Source: Siphonodentalium dalli
Taxonomy: Eukaryota > Mollusca > Scaphopoda > Gadilida > Siphonodentaliidae
Assembly: GCA_032622095.1 (NCBI GenBank)
Contig: CP136061.1
Span: forward strand, 189,168,369 to 189,232,368
DNA length: 64,000 nt
Direction of reading: 5' to 3'
The number at the start of each line of letters is the position of its first letter. The stretch's first letter is position 1. The notes below the pieces were generated by a model. That model was not told the origin of the DNA and did no database searches. It was given only the letters and a program-made list of their open reading frames with translations. Position numbers and translations under genes: made by a program. This document shows positions 12,264 through 24,299 of this stretch, piece after piece.

Positions 12264-12449
12264 GTATGATATATTAAAAAAAAAATTTTAACAAATCCTT
12301 CATGGAGACGTTTCCTGTTACAGGAGATTAAGTTTTCCTTAAATAAAGGATGGAATATTTTATCTTTTAAGATGGTTGGCATGTTAAGAACAAATAAATA
12401 AAATAAACTTACCATAACAATTTTGTTTATGTATTTTTTGGATGTTTTT

Positions 12450-15025
12450 ATACCCCCATCCAAAAGAAGGGGGTGGGTGTTTACTGAATTACATGCATCT
12501 GTCCATTCGGCTGTCCGCTCATATATCTCAACCATGGGTTATTAGATCTCGATGATATTTGGTATGCCGGTTTGGCACCAGGAGTGCTTTCAAAAGAGGG
12601 TTTATTGACGTTCACATTTTCCATTCAAGAGTTCTTGGATCCCTCTTTGTTCATCTGAAAATATTTGATTTTTGTCCGTCATATATCTCAACCATGGGCT
12701 ATCGGTTCTCGTTGAAATTTGGTAGGCAGGTTTGGCACAATGAAGGCTTTCAAAAGAGGGTTCATCGACATTTATATTTTCCATTCAAGAGTTATTCCTC
12801 TTACTTTATATGTAAATGTTGTATTTCCATTCAGTCCGCTCATATATCTCAAGGTTTTCCGATCACTATGAAAGTTGGTATGCAGGTTTTGCACCAGCAG
12901 GGCTTTCAAAAGAGTGTTCATTGACGTTGTTCACTTTTAGGTTCAAGAGTTATGCCTTTTTAGCTCAACTTTACTTTGTAAAGTTTGAGCTATAGCCATG
13001 GCTTTGTCGTCCGTGTGTGCGTAAGGCGTCAACAATGCAGTCTACAGGTCGTAACTTTGGTCGGATCATTATGAAATTTGTCATAGCTGTTGACATCAAC
13101 ATTTAGACCAGAATGATTAATTTTGGGGTCATTCGGTAAAAAACATGGCCGCCAGCGGCCATCTTGGATTTCAAAATTCAATCCATTAGCACGGGCCACA
13201 GGTCGTACTGTTCGTCTGATCATCATGAAATTTGTCATGGCTGTTGAAATTGGAATGTAGATGGGAACGAGTCATTTTGGGGTCATTCGGCCAAAAAACA
13301 TGGCGGCCAGCAGCCATCTTGGATTTTACTCTTTGTATGACTAAATCCATTAGCACAGGCTACAGGTCGTACCTTTAGTCCGATCATCATAAAATTTGTC
13401 ATGGCTGTTGAAATTGGAATGTAGATGGGAACGAGTCATTTTGGGGTCATTCGGACAAAAAACAATGGCCGCCAGTGGCCATCTTGGATTTCAAAATTCA
13501 ATCCATTAGCACGGGCCACAGGTCGTACTGTTCGTCTGATCATCATGAAATTTGTCATGGATGTTAATATTGACATGTAGATGGGAACGAGAAATTTTGG
13601 GGTCATTCGGCCAAAAAACATGCGGCCAGCAGCCATGTTGGATTTTACTCTTTGTATGACTAAATCCATTAGCACGGGCTACAGGTCGTACCTTTAGTCT
13701 GATCATCATAAAATTTGTCATGAATGTTAATAATGACATGTAGATGGGAACGAGTCATTTTGGGGTCATTCGGTCAAAAAACATGGCCGCCAGCAGGCAT
13801 CTTTGATTTTACTTTTTGTATGACTAAATCCTTTAGCACGGGCTACAGGTCGTACCTTTAGTCCGATCATCATAAAATTTGTCATGGCTGTTGAAATTGG
13901 AATGTAGATGGGAACGAGTCATTTTGGGGTCATTCGGCCAAAAAACATGGCCGCCAGCAGGCATCTTTGATTTTACTCTTTGTATGACTAAATCCATTAG
14001 CACAGGCTACAGGTCGTACCTTTAGTCCGATCATCATAAAATTTGTCATGGCTGTTGAAATTGGAATGTAGATGGGAACGAGTCATTTTGGGGTCATTCG
14101 GACAAAAAACAATGGCCGCCAGCAGCCATCTTGGATTTTACTCTTTGTATGACTAAATTCTTTAGCACTGGCTACAGGTCGTACCTTTAGTCTAATCATC
14201 ATCAAATTTGTCATGGATGTTAACATTGACATGCAGATTGGAAAAACTCATTTTGGGGTCATTTGACTGAAAAACATGGCTGCCAGCAGCCATCTTGGAT
14301 TTTACTCTTGTATGACTAAATCCTTTAGCACGGGCTACAGGTCGTACCTTTAGTCTTATCATCATAAAATTTGTCATGAATGTTAATAATGAGATGTAGA
14401 TGGGAACGAGTCATTTTGGGGTCATTCGGTCAAAAAACATGGCCGCCAGCAGCCATCTTGGATTTTACTCTTTGTATGACTAAATTCTTTAGCACGGGCT
14501 GCAGGTCGTACCTTTAGTCTGATCATCATAAAATTTGTCATGGATGTTAACAATGACATGTAGATGGGAATGAGTCATTTTGGGGTCATTCGGCCAAAAA
14601 CATGGCCGCCAGCAGCCATCTTGGATTTTTCTTTTCTCTTATGTCTTTTAACTAGTATTCGACATTCAACTTTCCACATTCCTAATCGCTCCATTGACTG
14701 TAATACATTAAATTATTCCCTTTCCAAGTTGAGCTACAGTGTCATTGACACTTTCATTATTTATCTGAAAATGTTGGATTTCCATCCGTAAGCTCATATA
14801 TCTCCGCCATGGGTTATTGGATTCTGTGGAAATTTTGTATGTAGGTTTGGCATCAGGAGGGTTATGTTATATTATGTTATCCGTTCAAGAGTTATCCCTC
14901 TTTGTTCGTCTGAAAATGTTGAATTTACTTTCATCTGTGCTCATTTGTTTTTAATTTGTTACCATCCTGCCCATGTTTCAATTGGCACCATGGGGGTATG
15001 CCACCACTGAGGTGCAACTTCTTGT
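12450..15025 (+). repeat. HINE-like TACCCCCATCC family, split by nested element
   Basis: The 5' end ATACCCCCATCC folds on GAAGGGGGTGGG. Three body units of about 130 bp each carry CATATATCTCAACCATGGG. After the nested element (12961-14758) the body resumes (TTTATCTGAAAATGTTGG) and ends CATGGGGGTATG, the inverted 5' end, then a CACCACTGAGGTG hairpin and CAACTTCTTGT tail. The tail stops 25 bp before exon w4. Confidence 0.8.
12961..14758 (+). repeat. TAGCTCAACTT-family element with about ten 163-bp units
   Basis: The 5' TAGCTCAACTT hairpin is followed by a short CCGTGTGTGCG core, then a regular array. The CAGGTCGTA landmark recurs about every 156-166 bp (for example near 13199, 13364, 13520, 13682, 13847). 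It ends CAAGTTGAGCTACAG, GTGTCATTGACAC, CTTTCATT. It is inserted at a T-tract of the outer repeat. Confidence 0.87.
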
Positions 15026-15050
15026 AGCTCATATAAATTTTATGTTTCAG

Positions 15051-15149
15051 GTGTTGCCGATCAGTTTGTGTACAATGATATGTCACAGCTCAGGGCGTCC
15101 CAGCTTCCAATGTCTGTCCATGAAACTGATCTAAATAATGTTGGGCCAG
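15051..15149 (+). CDS. HUWE1: HUWE1 exon w4
   Basis: The exon is 99 nt, phase 1 in after TTTTATGTTTCAG, phase 1 out at GGGCCAG|GTATGC. It encodes VADQFVYNDMSQLRASQL, then PMSVHETDLNNVGP, closing with a split glycine or valine codon. No known domain is visible; it continues the flexible HUWE1 linker downstream of the acidic tract. The 3' end of a HINE-like repeat (12450-15025) stops 25 bp upstream of the acceptor, so the repeat tail lies in the region where a branch point would be expected. Confidence 0.88.
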
Positions 15150-15850
15150 GTATGCATCTTGTTTCCATTTCTGACTTGACTCAATTTTCATATATATATA
15201 TTATTTTTTTTCATTTAAACTACACCTCTTTTATTGAACATTGCATATTCAATTTTATATTCAATTATATCACCAAAGTGTACAGTACTGCCCTAAATAA
15301 TCGACTCCTTAACCACAGCAGAATTATGTGTAACTTTTCAGGATTTAGTCGGATTCCATTTGCTGATGCTAAATCAAAGATCTGGTTATTCCCTTATCAA
15401 CCAACCTGTTATTGTTATATTATTACATTTTATTGCCTCTTATTGAGTGCAGTGTAGTTTAGAATGGATCTCATGGAGCATACTTGATTAATTCTCATGT
15501 AAAACTTCTCTAAAAATTTGTTTACATAGGACTTTTAGTTTCAGGAGAATGGAAATATTATGGTGAACTGTCAATAGTACACCAGAGTTAAAATGGGGAC
15601 CCAAGTTCAACAAATTAGCTAAAAATTCAGATACAATTCTCAAGAAAAAAATAGCATCATATATAGGTAAATAAGGCAGCAAAAAGACCCGTTTCTCATT
15701 TTCCGATTATTTCAAATTTTGTGTTATGTTTAGGTGTTAGCCTATATGGATAGATCAATTCCTGTACTTTTTCATACCCCATTCCGAGCGGACATGTGGT
15801 TAAGCATCTTTTCATGACAGCCTAACATTGATCCTTTATATTTATTTTAG

Positions 15851-16061
15851 TAACAACTCTTCCACCAGCACCTACCAGTATGACTGCATCTCATCCATTG
15901 CTGGTTAGGCAAGCTGATCCTCAGGGTATTGGAGGCATGTCTCGGACACATAGAGGAGCCAGGCATAGGGGAACTTATAGATATAACCCCAGTACACAAA
16001 CACTGACTGTCAACCTACCGGGAAATACCAGGCACCCAAATCCACCTGTGATATTGCAAAG
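15851..16061 (+). CDS. HUWE1: HUWE1 exon w5: basic segment ending NPPVILQ
   Basis: The exon is 211 nt, phase 1 in after TTTATTTTAG, phase 2 out at CAAAG|GTAAGA. It encodes TTLPPAPTSMTASHPLLVRQ, then DPQGIGGMSRTHRGARHRG, TYRYNPSTQTLTVNLPG and NPPVILQ. The His/Arg/Gly-rich stretch followed by a conserved LTVNLPG...NPPVILQR strand is a hallmark of HUWE1 just ahead of the LLGPSAAAD block. The split AG + A arginine codon joins it exactly to the next exon. The intron before it is short (701 bp); the intron after it is 5.2 kb and carries a hAT-like element and two HINE-like repeats. Confidence 0.94.
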
Positions 16062-16167
16062 GTAAGACCACTGCGATAATGTCATTCCTTTCTGTCGCAC
16101 CAAAGAAAACTTGAGTAGGTAGCTTCATAGTTTAAATTTTACAAGGTATCGATGCTTACGCTTAAAG

Positions 16168-16991
16168 TAGTCCCCTGCGAATATTCGATATTCATTTTGT
16201 CATTCAATTCGACTTTGAAGAAACAAATAGTAATTTTGAATACACCGAACCAGTGATCGCGAACATAATGCATTTATCGGTACTATTTGAACATTCACAA
16301 CTACTGCGAAGTATAAAAAGTAGATACACTCGCAAGTATACCCTCACAATCTGTCACTTTAAGTTAACTTTAACTGTTCTAACCCTCTTGTTTTGTGACC
16401 GCGAATATAATAGTTGAGTTACAATTTATTCCGTGGACATTCAATGGAGATCGACGGAAAGATTCTTCACAATTCTGTTGAATGGTAAGCCATGTGACTT
16501 CGCCTACACACTATTAGATGTATTATCTTTTCATTATTGTGTTTGCTCAGTCTTGACTTGCAGTGGCAGTAATGTCTTTCGCGAATTTGTAGGTCAAAGT
16601 CCTTTAATCAAACCCAGTTTTATAGTTGAGACAGTTGTGATAGCATCATTCTGAAATGGTCCATCTCCTATTCCACATTTGGAATTGATGTGGAATTCCC
16701 CAATAATGATGTCGATAGTTTTTTTTATTTTCCTAATTGTTTGTTATATTTTGAAGAAATGGTGTCTTTAATTGTCGATCGACCGTTCACAAAAAAGATG
16801 ACAACGTGTTTTATTCAATACATAATTCTGACATAAGACAAAAATGGGAAACATCTTTATCTTATAATTTCGGCAAGCAAGATTATGAAATATTCAATTC
16901 TGTATTCGTTTTGTTTTCAATTTTTTTTTAGACCTATTCGGTTCGAAATTCGATTTGATCAAAAACTCACTATTCGCAGCCCTGGGCCTAA
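16168..16991. mobile_element. Degenerate hAT-like element, 824 bp
   Basis: The left end TAGTCCCCTGCGAATATTCG and the right end read inward (TTAGGCCCAGGGCTGCGAATA) share GCGAATA and a C/G-rich lead. The flanks CTTAAAG (16161-16167) and CTTAAAG (16992-16998) agree over 7 bases (8-mer 7/8). No protein is encoded. TIR similarity is modest, so the boundaries are approximate. Confidence 0.62.
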
Positions 16992-17077
16992 CTTAAAGAC
17001 ATCATGTGCCTTTTTTCATTGCTTCAGACTGCTATTTTACGACTCCACTGTTACACCCATTTGAAGAATGTATCATT

Positions 17078-17687
17078 ATACCCCCACTTTCGAAGAAAAT
17101 GGGGGGTATACTGGATTGACTGCGTCTGTCCGTCCGTCCGTCATGCTTTCTCCGTCCGTTTGTCCGTCCGTCCGTCCGACCTCATAACTCGAACAACTAT
17201 GAACCGATTTCAATAATTTTTTGTATACAATCTCCTTAGGACGGTCTCTCCGCATGATGCTAATTGCGGTTCGTCCGACTTTTTTTTTTAAAGTTACGCT
17301 TTTTCGACTTATTTTGACTTCGAAAATTCTGTCCGACTTAATAACTTTAACAAATATGAACCGATTTCAATAATTTTTGGTATACTTGCTTCTCACAATA
17401 CCCTCTCTACATGATGCGGCTAGGGATTGGCTCAGACTGTTTTTCGTAATATTACACCTCATTTTCGACTTATTTTGACTTAGAAGATTCTGTCTGACTT
17501 AATAACTTTAACAAATATGAACCGATTTGAATAATTTTTTCTGTACAAGCTTCTTGTGACACCATATTGATATTGTTAGTCCGAATTTTCTTTAAAGTTA
17601 AAAATCTTTTTGGTTGAATTTACGGATAATGCGGGTTGAATTTGCCACGGTGGGGGTATGCTAGCACTCGAGTGCACACCTCTTGTT
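17078..17687 (+). repeat. HINE-like ACCCCCAC family, 610 bp
   Basis: The 5' ATACCCCCACTTTCG pairs with GAAAATGGGGGGTAT. A CCGT core, then three body units (AACTATGAACCGATTTCAATA, TCGACTTATTTTGACTT). The 3' end reads CCACGGTGGGGGTATG, the inverted 5' end, then the palindrome GCACTCGAGTGC and CACCTCTTGTT. It is one of the two cleanest full-length examples. Confidence 0.88.
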
Positions 17688-18111
17688 AAACTATTATTGT
17701 TGAAACATTCAAAAACAATGGATATACCCCAGCACATAAAATTTAAAGTGATCAATCAATTCAGTCGCATATGGGTTAGGCGACACCAATTTTTAAGTCT
17801 GGTTTACGAACACCTACAACTTTTTTTCCATTTCATGAAAAAAAAAAAAAAAAAATTCTCCCAATTTTTTTTACACATGTACTGATTTTCATGTGCTGTC
17901 GCATCCGGTTCTGCTTATGATCATTTACAGATCCATATTTTCATGTATTTCATGACAAGAAATGTCTTGTTTGGTTCAGAATTTCATTCAAAAACATATT
18001 TTCACAATTTTTGTAAAATTTATGTAAAATTCCACGATTTACTTGATATAAATTGGGGGGGCAATTGTTTTTATTTTTATTTTTTTCCCTCCTGCATCTA
18101 CTTTTTATGTT

Positions 18112-19532
18112 TACCCATACCATAGTATGGTAAACATAATGTCGACGTCCGGATTGAACACTCGTCGTGTGTCCGTCCGTCTGTCTGTCTGTCCGTGGAC
18201 ACTTTACGCATGGTGCGATAACTCAAAAAATTTTCTATCCGATCGGAACCAAATTTTGTATATGAGTTTCTCAGATCGAGTTCAAATATGGGTTTGTTCC
18301 GAATTTGTTTTACGGAGTTATGGCCCTTTTTCTACCTCGAATTCATGCATGCTGTCATAACTCGAACAATTTTTATCTGATCGGAACCAAATTTGGTATG
18401 TGAGTTTCAGAGCCCAAAATACAGATCGAGTTCGAATATGGGTTTGATCCGATTTATTTTAAAGGAGTTATGACCCTTTTTTCAAAAATAAAATTAAAAA
18501 AACAAAAATCCGATGCTAAAACCGAAGTATATTTTGTCCGATTGTGTTCATATTTGATATGTAGGTTTATGATGACATGCCCCTCATCTGTATAGTTTTT
18601 GGTATTGATTGGTTGATCGGTTTAGAAAATAATTAACCCTTTACACACATGCTATCCAATGCAATAAGTTGAACATATTTCTTCTGATCTGCCTCATATT
18701 TCTTACCTAGGTTTTTCTTAGCATGTTCTTCGTTTGTATGGTTTTTGGTATTGTTTAATTAACCCTTTTCACTCTTATGTTTACTTAGAATTCACCCAAG
18801 CTGCTATGACTCAAACATTTTTCATCTGATCAGCACCAATTTTGGTATATGAATTTATCACCCCTAAATACAGATCGAGTTCGAATATGGGTTTGATCCG
18901 ATATATTTTAACAGAGTTATGACCCTTTATAATTCAAGTAATTACTGCTGGGAATTTTAAGAGAGCATATCTGGCAGACCATGTGTGTAATTGAAATGAG
19001 TTAATTATCACTAGGGACATGCTATAAAGCCTGATAGTGGTATTCTTGGCTGGCAGGATTTGTTATCATATTAATGTCAAATTGATTGATGGCTTAGTAT
19101 CTGGTGGAGTTCTGTTTTCTGTGCAATATTAAGTTAACCCCTTTTCTGAAACAGGTTCATTACTAAAGTTTATGTAAACACTATCTAGGACACCTATTCT
19201 AAAATATTAAATTGGAATAGTCCATTGTTACTTTGTAGGGATGTTTTACAGACATTGTTGTCTACATACACTGTTGTCTTATCTTAGACAAAAATTAATC
19301 CACACATTCCCAGTTCCATGATATGTCATTGCAAATGATTAACCCTCTCCACACATCATATGGTTTTGATGCTTTTCATTTGATCATTCTCCTATATTAT
19401 GTCCAGATTGATGGTGATCCACTTTTGATTTGCATGGATTTGGGATTAAAATTAAACCATTCCATAGACACATATTATGCGATAGACAGATATAATATTA
19501 TCCATTTCACTTTGATCCAGGTTCAGTAAGGG
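18112..19532 (+). repeat. ACCATAGTATGGT family, second copy, 3' end missing
   Basis: It is almost identical to 8481-9943 over 1.4 kb with a few small deletions in the CTGT core and the first body unit. Similarity stops abruptly after GGTTCAGTAAGGG, so the inverted 3' end and tail are absent. Confidence 0.87.
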
Positions 19533-21239
19533 ATGGGATGTGTATTCCCTTCATCACAAGGATTTCCCCCTAAACGAATCGTCTGTTCAACTTTTTCTGG
19601 TGACTTTCTCAACTTTTCCGAGGAAGTTTGGCATAAATAAAAATGAAATTTTATCCATTCCTGCATGATTTAGACCGACCAGTTCCGTTGTATAGGCGTG
19701 ATTCTCACAATGAAATTTTAGCTGGTAATAAGTTGTAGAATAACGGATACAATTTGCATTGAAATGTAACTTTCGGTGGTGTTCAAAAAATTTGCGGCAA
19801 CAACATGTCTAATATAAAATTATCAATAAGCGAGCGCAATAAATTCGCTGCTAATTACGCCCTGTTGTCTACCTTGACGTTACATTTGAGGGCTGTCCCG
19901 GGTAACGTCACAGGTACCCGTTAGACACGTCAAATCACGTCATTGAGGGTTAAAGAGTTAAGCATTGAATCCAAATCTAGAAGGTGCTAATTATTGGTAG
20001 TATTGTGGAATACACTTTGAATTGTCTGCAGATGAATAAGTATGACAAGTCTTTATAAATTTGCAAATATAGAATTATTTTAGAGTTCCAAACAGGTAGA
20101 GCGTGATTTAGGTTAGTATTCTGGTACATGGCCCAGCTCAAATGTATGAAATTGAGTGCTATGTCGCTTTTTGTCATGTACCATTTCATCCAGAAAATTG
20201 ATTCCAACTTTTTAAACAACCAATCGATCGATCCAAAATGAATACTTTTTTGCATATAAATAAACTCTCCTTTTCTGGCAATTTCCCCGGATTTGTTTGT
20301 GGAATACTTACTCTGAATCCAGTAGTATGACACCTTTACATAGGTAATAAACAAGACAGAATATTAAAGCTTACTTGATGTAAAATCGCGAGTTGTATTT
20401 GCTGTTACCTATTTTCGTGGAATTAGGTCCTTTTTATATTTTCTGGTGTCAAAATACCAATAAAAAGCACCGACGCGGGGGTTAAAATGAACCTATTTAG
20501 GCATAGGCCTACCTCCTGCAAATTCTTCTGGATTGCCATTTTCAAAACTTAGCAGGTTTGCCATGTATCCATGATGTTCGCACACTCTTTATAATAGTAC
20601 AATCATACATACCCATTTACTAGTAATGCAAACCTTCTAATAATCACCCTACTGTATTATTATCAATTGAAAACAACATGGGCACTAGTAGTTGGGAGAG
20701 GACATACACAAATTATATTGTGTCCAATGTGACCTAACCCAAAACTAAATACTAGTATTGGATTGGAAATAATGCAGTGATGTTTTAACTGAGACTATCA
20801 AGGTTCATTCAGATAAATCTCAGAACAACCCAATCTTTCACTACTAGATGTAGACATTAAATTGCTACCTGCTTTTAGCAAGTTTATTTGATGTGTGCCC
20901 CAGCAGAGTGTTTCACATCACTTTAAATCCTTTTGAGGTATGGGTGTTTAAATACTTTCGTATGACATACAGTGCTGTCACAAAATATTTTAATGCAGTT
21001 CAGGGTCATCACAATTGAATGCATCACGCATAAACTGTTGTAATTTTGTTTTCACTTGCAATTATCTCTTGACGTTTTTGTGTGAAAAGACTTGGATGAT
21101 GAAGAATATTTATTCAGTACTTGGTCCGCCTTGAAGAAGTGAACTCAAAAGTTTCAATGAGAAACCCTTGAGTATTCAACAGAAATGTATTTAAGCTTAA
21201 AACCTGAGAGAAATTAATCAATTTCCCAATTGTTTGCAG
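19533..21239. other. Intron sequence without recognised repeats
   Basis: AT-rich intron between the truncated repeat and exon w6. Around 19860-19950 a locally GC-richer stretch contains several ACGTCA-type words. No TIR pair, exon or array was recognised. Confidence 0.5.
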
Positions 21240-21375
21240 ACTTCTTGGGCCAAGTGCTGCTGCAGATGTTCTTCAGCTTACTAACTCATTGTCTACGCAT
21301 GCACGTGTTATTTTGGCTAACGAAGATGTCCATGTTTTGAGACCGGAAGAGGATGCTTTTGAAGAATTGTTCCAG
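21240..21375 (+). CDS. HUWE1: HUWE1 exon w6: LLGPSAAADVLQL block
   Basis: The exon is 136 nt, phase 2 in (one base completes Arg) after TTGTTTGCAG, phase 0 out at TTCCAG|GTTTGT. It encodes LLGPSAAADVLQLTNSL, then HARVILANEDVHVLRPEE and DAFEELFQ. This is the best diagnostic segment in the window: the LLGP.AAAD(I/V)LQL string followed by an ANEDVHV-type strand is shared with vertebrate HUWE1. It is one of the few likely ordered patches in the linker. Confidence 0.96.
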
Positions 21376-21470
21376 GTTTGTCACTATATAGTTTTATTTA
21401 ATTTATACCTCTTTATCATCCAGTCCTCAGTATGTTAGAATAACATGGTCCATTTTAGTATAACATACTG

Positions 21471-23893
21471 CAGGGTTTCTGCTACAGGGCAGCGGATCCC
21501 TTTTAAGGTCCCTTTCCCCTCACCCAAAGTTCCCCACTTACATATTCTGATTATTCTCTATAAACATGTGTATCTGCCACTAACAGGGAGTAATAAATGA
21601 TAATTTTATTTGCCTGCTAACTCTATATCAAGAAAAGAATATTTTTTGGGACTACACACATTAACAATTATTTTTGCTTTATTCTGAAAGATATTGAAGC
21701 AGACATCGCCAAAAACTATCTTGTTGATTCTGTTTGGTTACGGGATACGTGGGGCCTTCGCCGTGGGTATAGCTGTCACATAGTCACATCCGCTAAAACC
21801 ACCATAAACAGAAAGATATAATAGACAGATGTTGTTCTTATACCAATCATAAATATCTCTTGAGCTTGCATGTTATTGCCACGTTTGTAAGCTTTGTTAT
21901 GTAAACAAACATCAAAAATGTTACAGAACCATTTGTTTAGAGACAAACACTTGGAACTACCAGATCGTCCAACAAAAATGTTTTGTTACGCTGTGGGAGG
22001 CTAAGATAAGATTATTGGTGCCATCAACAATCGCATTGAAATCACACCAAATTTTATTTTAGTCGACACATTCTACCCGCTGTCAAGTCAAAAATCCCAA
22101 CTAATCCACGTTACTTCATGATTGGGAAATGGTCCGACAGAAATTGTGTACGGTACATAATATAATTGGTCTTGCAAAGAGATGAATATTTTCAATCCAG
22201 TTAGTATTTTCTCCAAAGTTATATAATACATACCAAATAAGGAATTTATTATATGATAGTATTGTGAGTTGTAGACTCACCAAATTAGGGGTTTTACAAC
22301 CGACGTACAATGCGCGTGAATCTAAATAAAGAAATGATGCAATATCGTGACTCTGCAAATGAACAATTCATTGCGTTTTTTGTGAGAAACTAAACAACAC
22401 TCGACCTGAATTTTCTCTGACTCAAGCATGTTTTGTGAATAATATCATGTTCATATCATCATTATGCTATACTATTAGTATATTCTTGAGGAAATTATCA
22501 AAATTTGATAAATGTTATTTCTAAATTATAACCTAAAACGAAGGTCACCCGTCCCTTTGATACATTGCAATTATATTTCCAACTAACACACTGTTCTGAC
22601 TGGTTCTGCTTAAATAATTATGTAGATGAGGTCCAGATGTTACCCACTGAAAAATGATTAGGAATATTCCATGGTATAACATGTTGTAATATATGTAGTG
22701 AAGTTTTATGTCAAAATAATTTGTGAATTTTTACAATTCCCTCTACCGTTGATGGTGGCGGTACACCAAAATTGTCAGCACTTATTTTACGCGTGAATTT
22801 AACCGGTACCTACATGTATCAATGTTTATGCCATGCCAAATGACACCTTACATTAACCGTTCAAATTGTCAAAAATAAAACATAGTAATATAATTCCTTG
22901 ACTTTATCTACATGTACTTGCATGTATACAGGCCTTCGATTCTGTAAAATGCAGGAGTGTGGTTGGTCACTCGCCTAACCTGAAACCCAGGCGTGTGATT
23001 TTGGTGGATATTTCGGGGGTATAAAATGACAAACGAAGACTCAAAATTAAATCAATTTTATCACCATTGTGATTCATCTTGTACACATGTATTCTCCACA
23101 TTGAAGTAATTAAAACTCCATTCTCGAATTGCGTCGTAATGCTTCCGTTGGATGTAAGTTGTTATGAAATGCGGTCAGAGACCATGTAACCACGTGAGAG
23201 TTTCCTGTTGTGTGAACTCTATCGATATTTTAAAAAATAATGTTTGATTGGCCCGAACTCAAGTTTCAATTTCTATTCATCTTCACCGCCCATCGGGGCG
23301 GCTTCATTTAGAACGCAACACAATCATGGTACCAAAATTACGTTGCATTGGTGATGGGGTGCACGGTGGGAATAATTTAAATGTGTCATGTTGGTAACAA
23401 TATCTAGCCGAGAATTACTCAGACCTGCATACGAATGCGACGACATCGCTAAACGCACCTGACTATAATAATGTTCTAGCGCATGCGCAAAACTTAAAAC
23501 AATTACTTCCGTCGTATACGGCATGTCTGTCAGTCTTCTCCAGCAAACAAGGTTGATCGTTATTATAAACCCTTTTTCAATCGTGCGCCGAATATCGCCG
23601 AGGAGTGTGATTAATTACTCGCCAAGATTTAATTTCAGGCGTGCTATGGTGCGCGAGCGCGATCGCACGCCTCATAATCGAAGGCCTGATGTATATTACC
23701 GTTGATATTCAGAACTTGGCTTTAATTATCAAATGACTTACTAAATACTATTACATGTAGATATTTGTACTTTGTTGATCGACTGAGATCCACCCCAGTG
23801 GCCATTGCTAATTCATGAGCTATCTACGAAATATATACTTACAATGGTACAACAGATGTAGTACCATTCCCCCAAACCCTAGCGGAAACTCTG
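21471..23893. mobile_element. Candidate hAT-like element, 2.4 kb, nested insertion
   Basis: The left end CAGGGTTTCTGCTACAGGG and the right end read inward (CAGAGTTTCCGCTAGGGTTT) match the common hAT form CAGRGTTTCYGCTA. A clear 8-bp target duplication is not seen, so the call rests on the TIRs alone. A second TIR element (22929-23688) lies inside. Confidence 0.55.
22929..23688. mobile_element. 760-bp TIR element with 7-bp flanking repeat
   Basis: The left end CAGGCCTTCGATTCTG and the right end read inward CAGGCCTTCGATTATG match at 15 of 16 bases. ATGTATA flanks both sides (22922-22928, 23689-23695). Subterminal CAGGCGTG and ACTCGCC words occur at both ends. It is non-coding and the superfamily is not certain. 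Confidence 0.83.
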
Positions 23894-24164
23894 CCTACAG
23901 TAATTTTTTCTCATATGAAAGATAAGTTCTATAGCACAAGTTATTTTCTTATAATTGAATCCCAAGATTTGCCTATACATTTTCACAAGAATATACATGT
24001 AAATATTGTAAATAATAAATCTAAATTTCTCTCATGTTTCTAACTGTTCCACTTCTTCCAAGACAGTTGATAACTCACACACATAGAAAGTGTCCTTTAA
24101 AACTCCCTTCAAGTCCAAAATAAAGACTAGGTAATTTATCTTGTAATGTTATGTTCCCTATCAG

Positions 24165-24279
24165 GATGCCGGAAGCTCTGCTGGGTCAGGTGTCCTCTCT
24201 TCTATACCATCAACGTTATCAAGATGGACAGAAGAGGCTAAAGTTCTTGATGGTGACAGCGTTCATGATTGTGTCACAG
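24165..24279 (+). CDS. HUWE1: HUWE1 exon w7: [18 protein letters not shown] block
   Basis: The exon is 115 nt, phase 0 in after TTCCCTATCAG, phase 1 out at GTCACAG|GTTAGT. It encodes [20 protein letters not shown], then [18 protein letters not shown]. The SSIPS.L.RWTEE.KVLD string is conserved across animal HUWE1 and directly follows the LLGPSAAAD block there, as it does here. A sense-oriented HINE-like repeat begins only 20 bp past the donor, so most of the downstream intronic splice-control sequence comes from a mobile element. Confidence 0.95.
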
Positions 24280-24299
24280 GTTAGTCTCTCATTCAATTT

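Noticed and set aside
12092-12535. 147-residue minus-strand frame
   Set aside because: It runs antisense through exon w3 and a repeat; composition is low-complexity and has no recognisable family.
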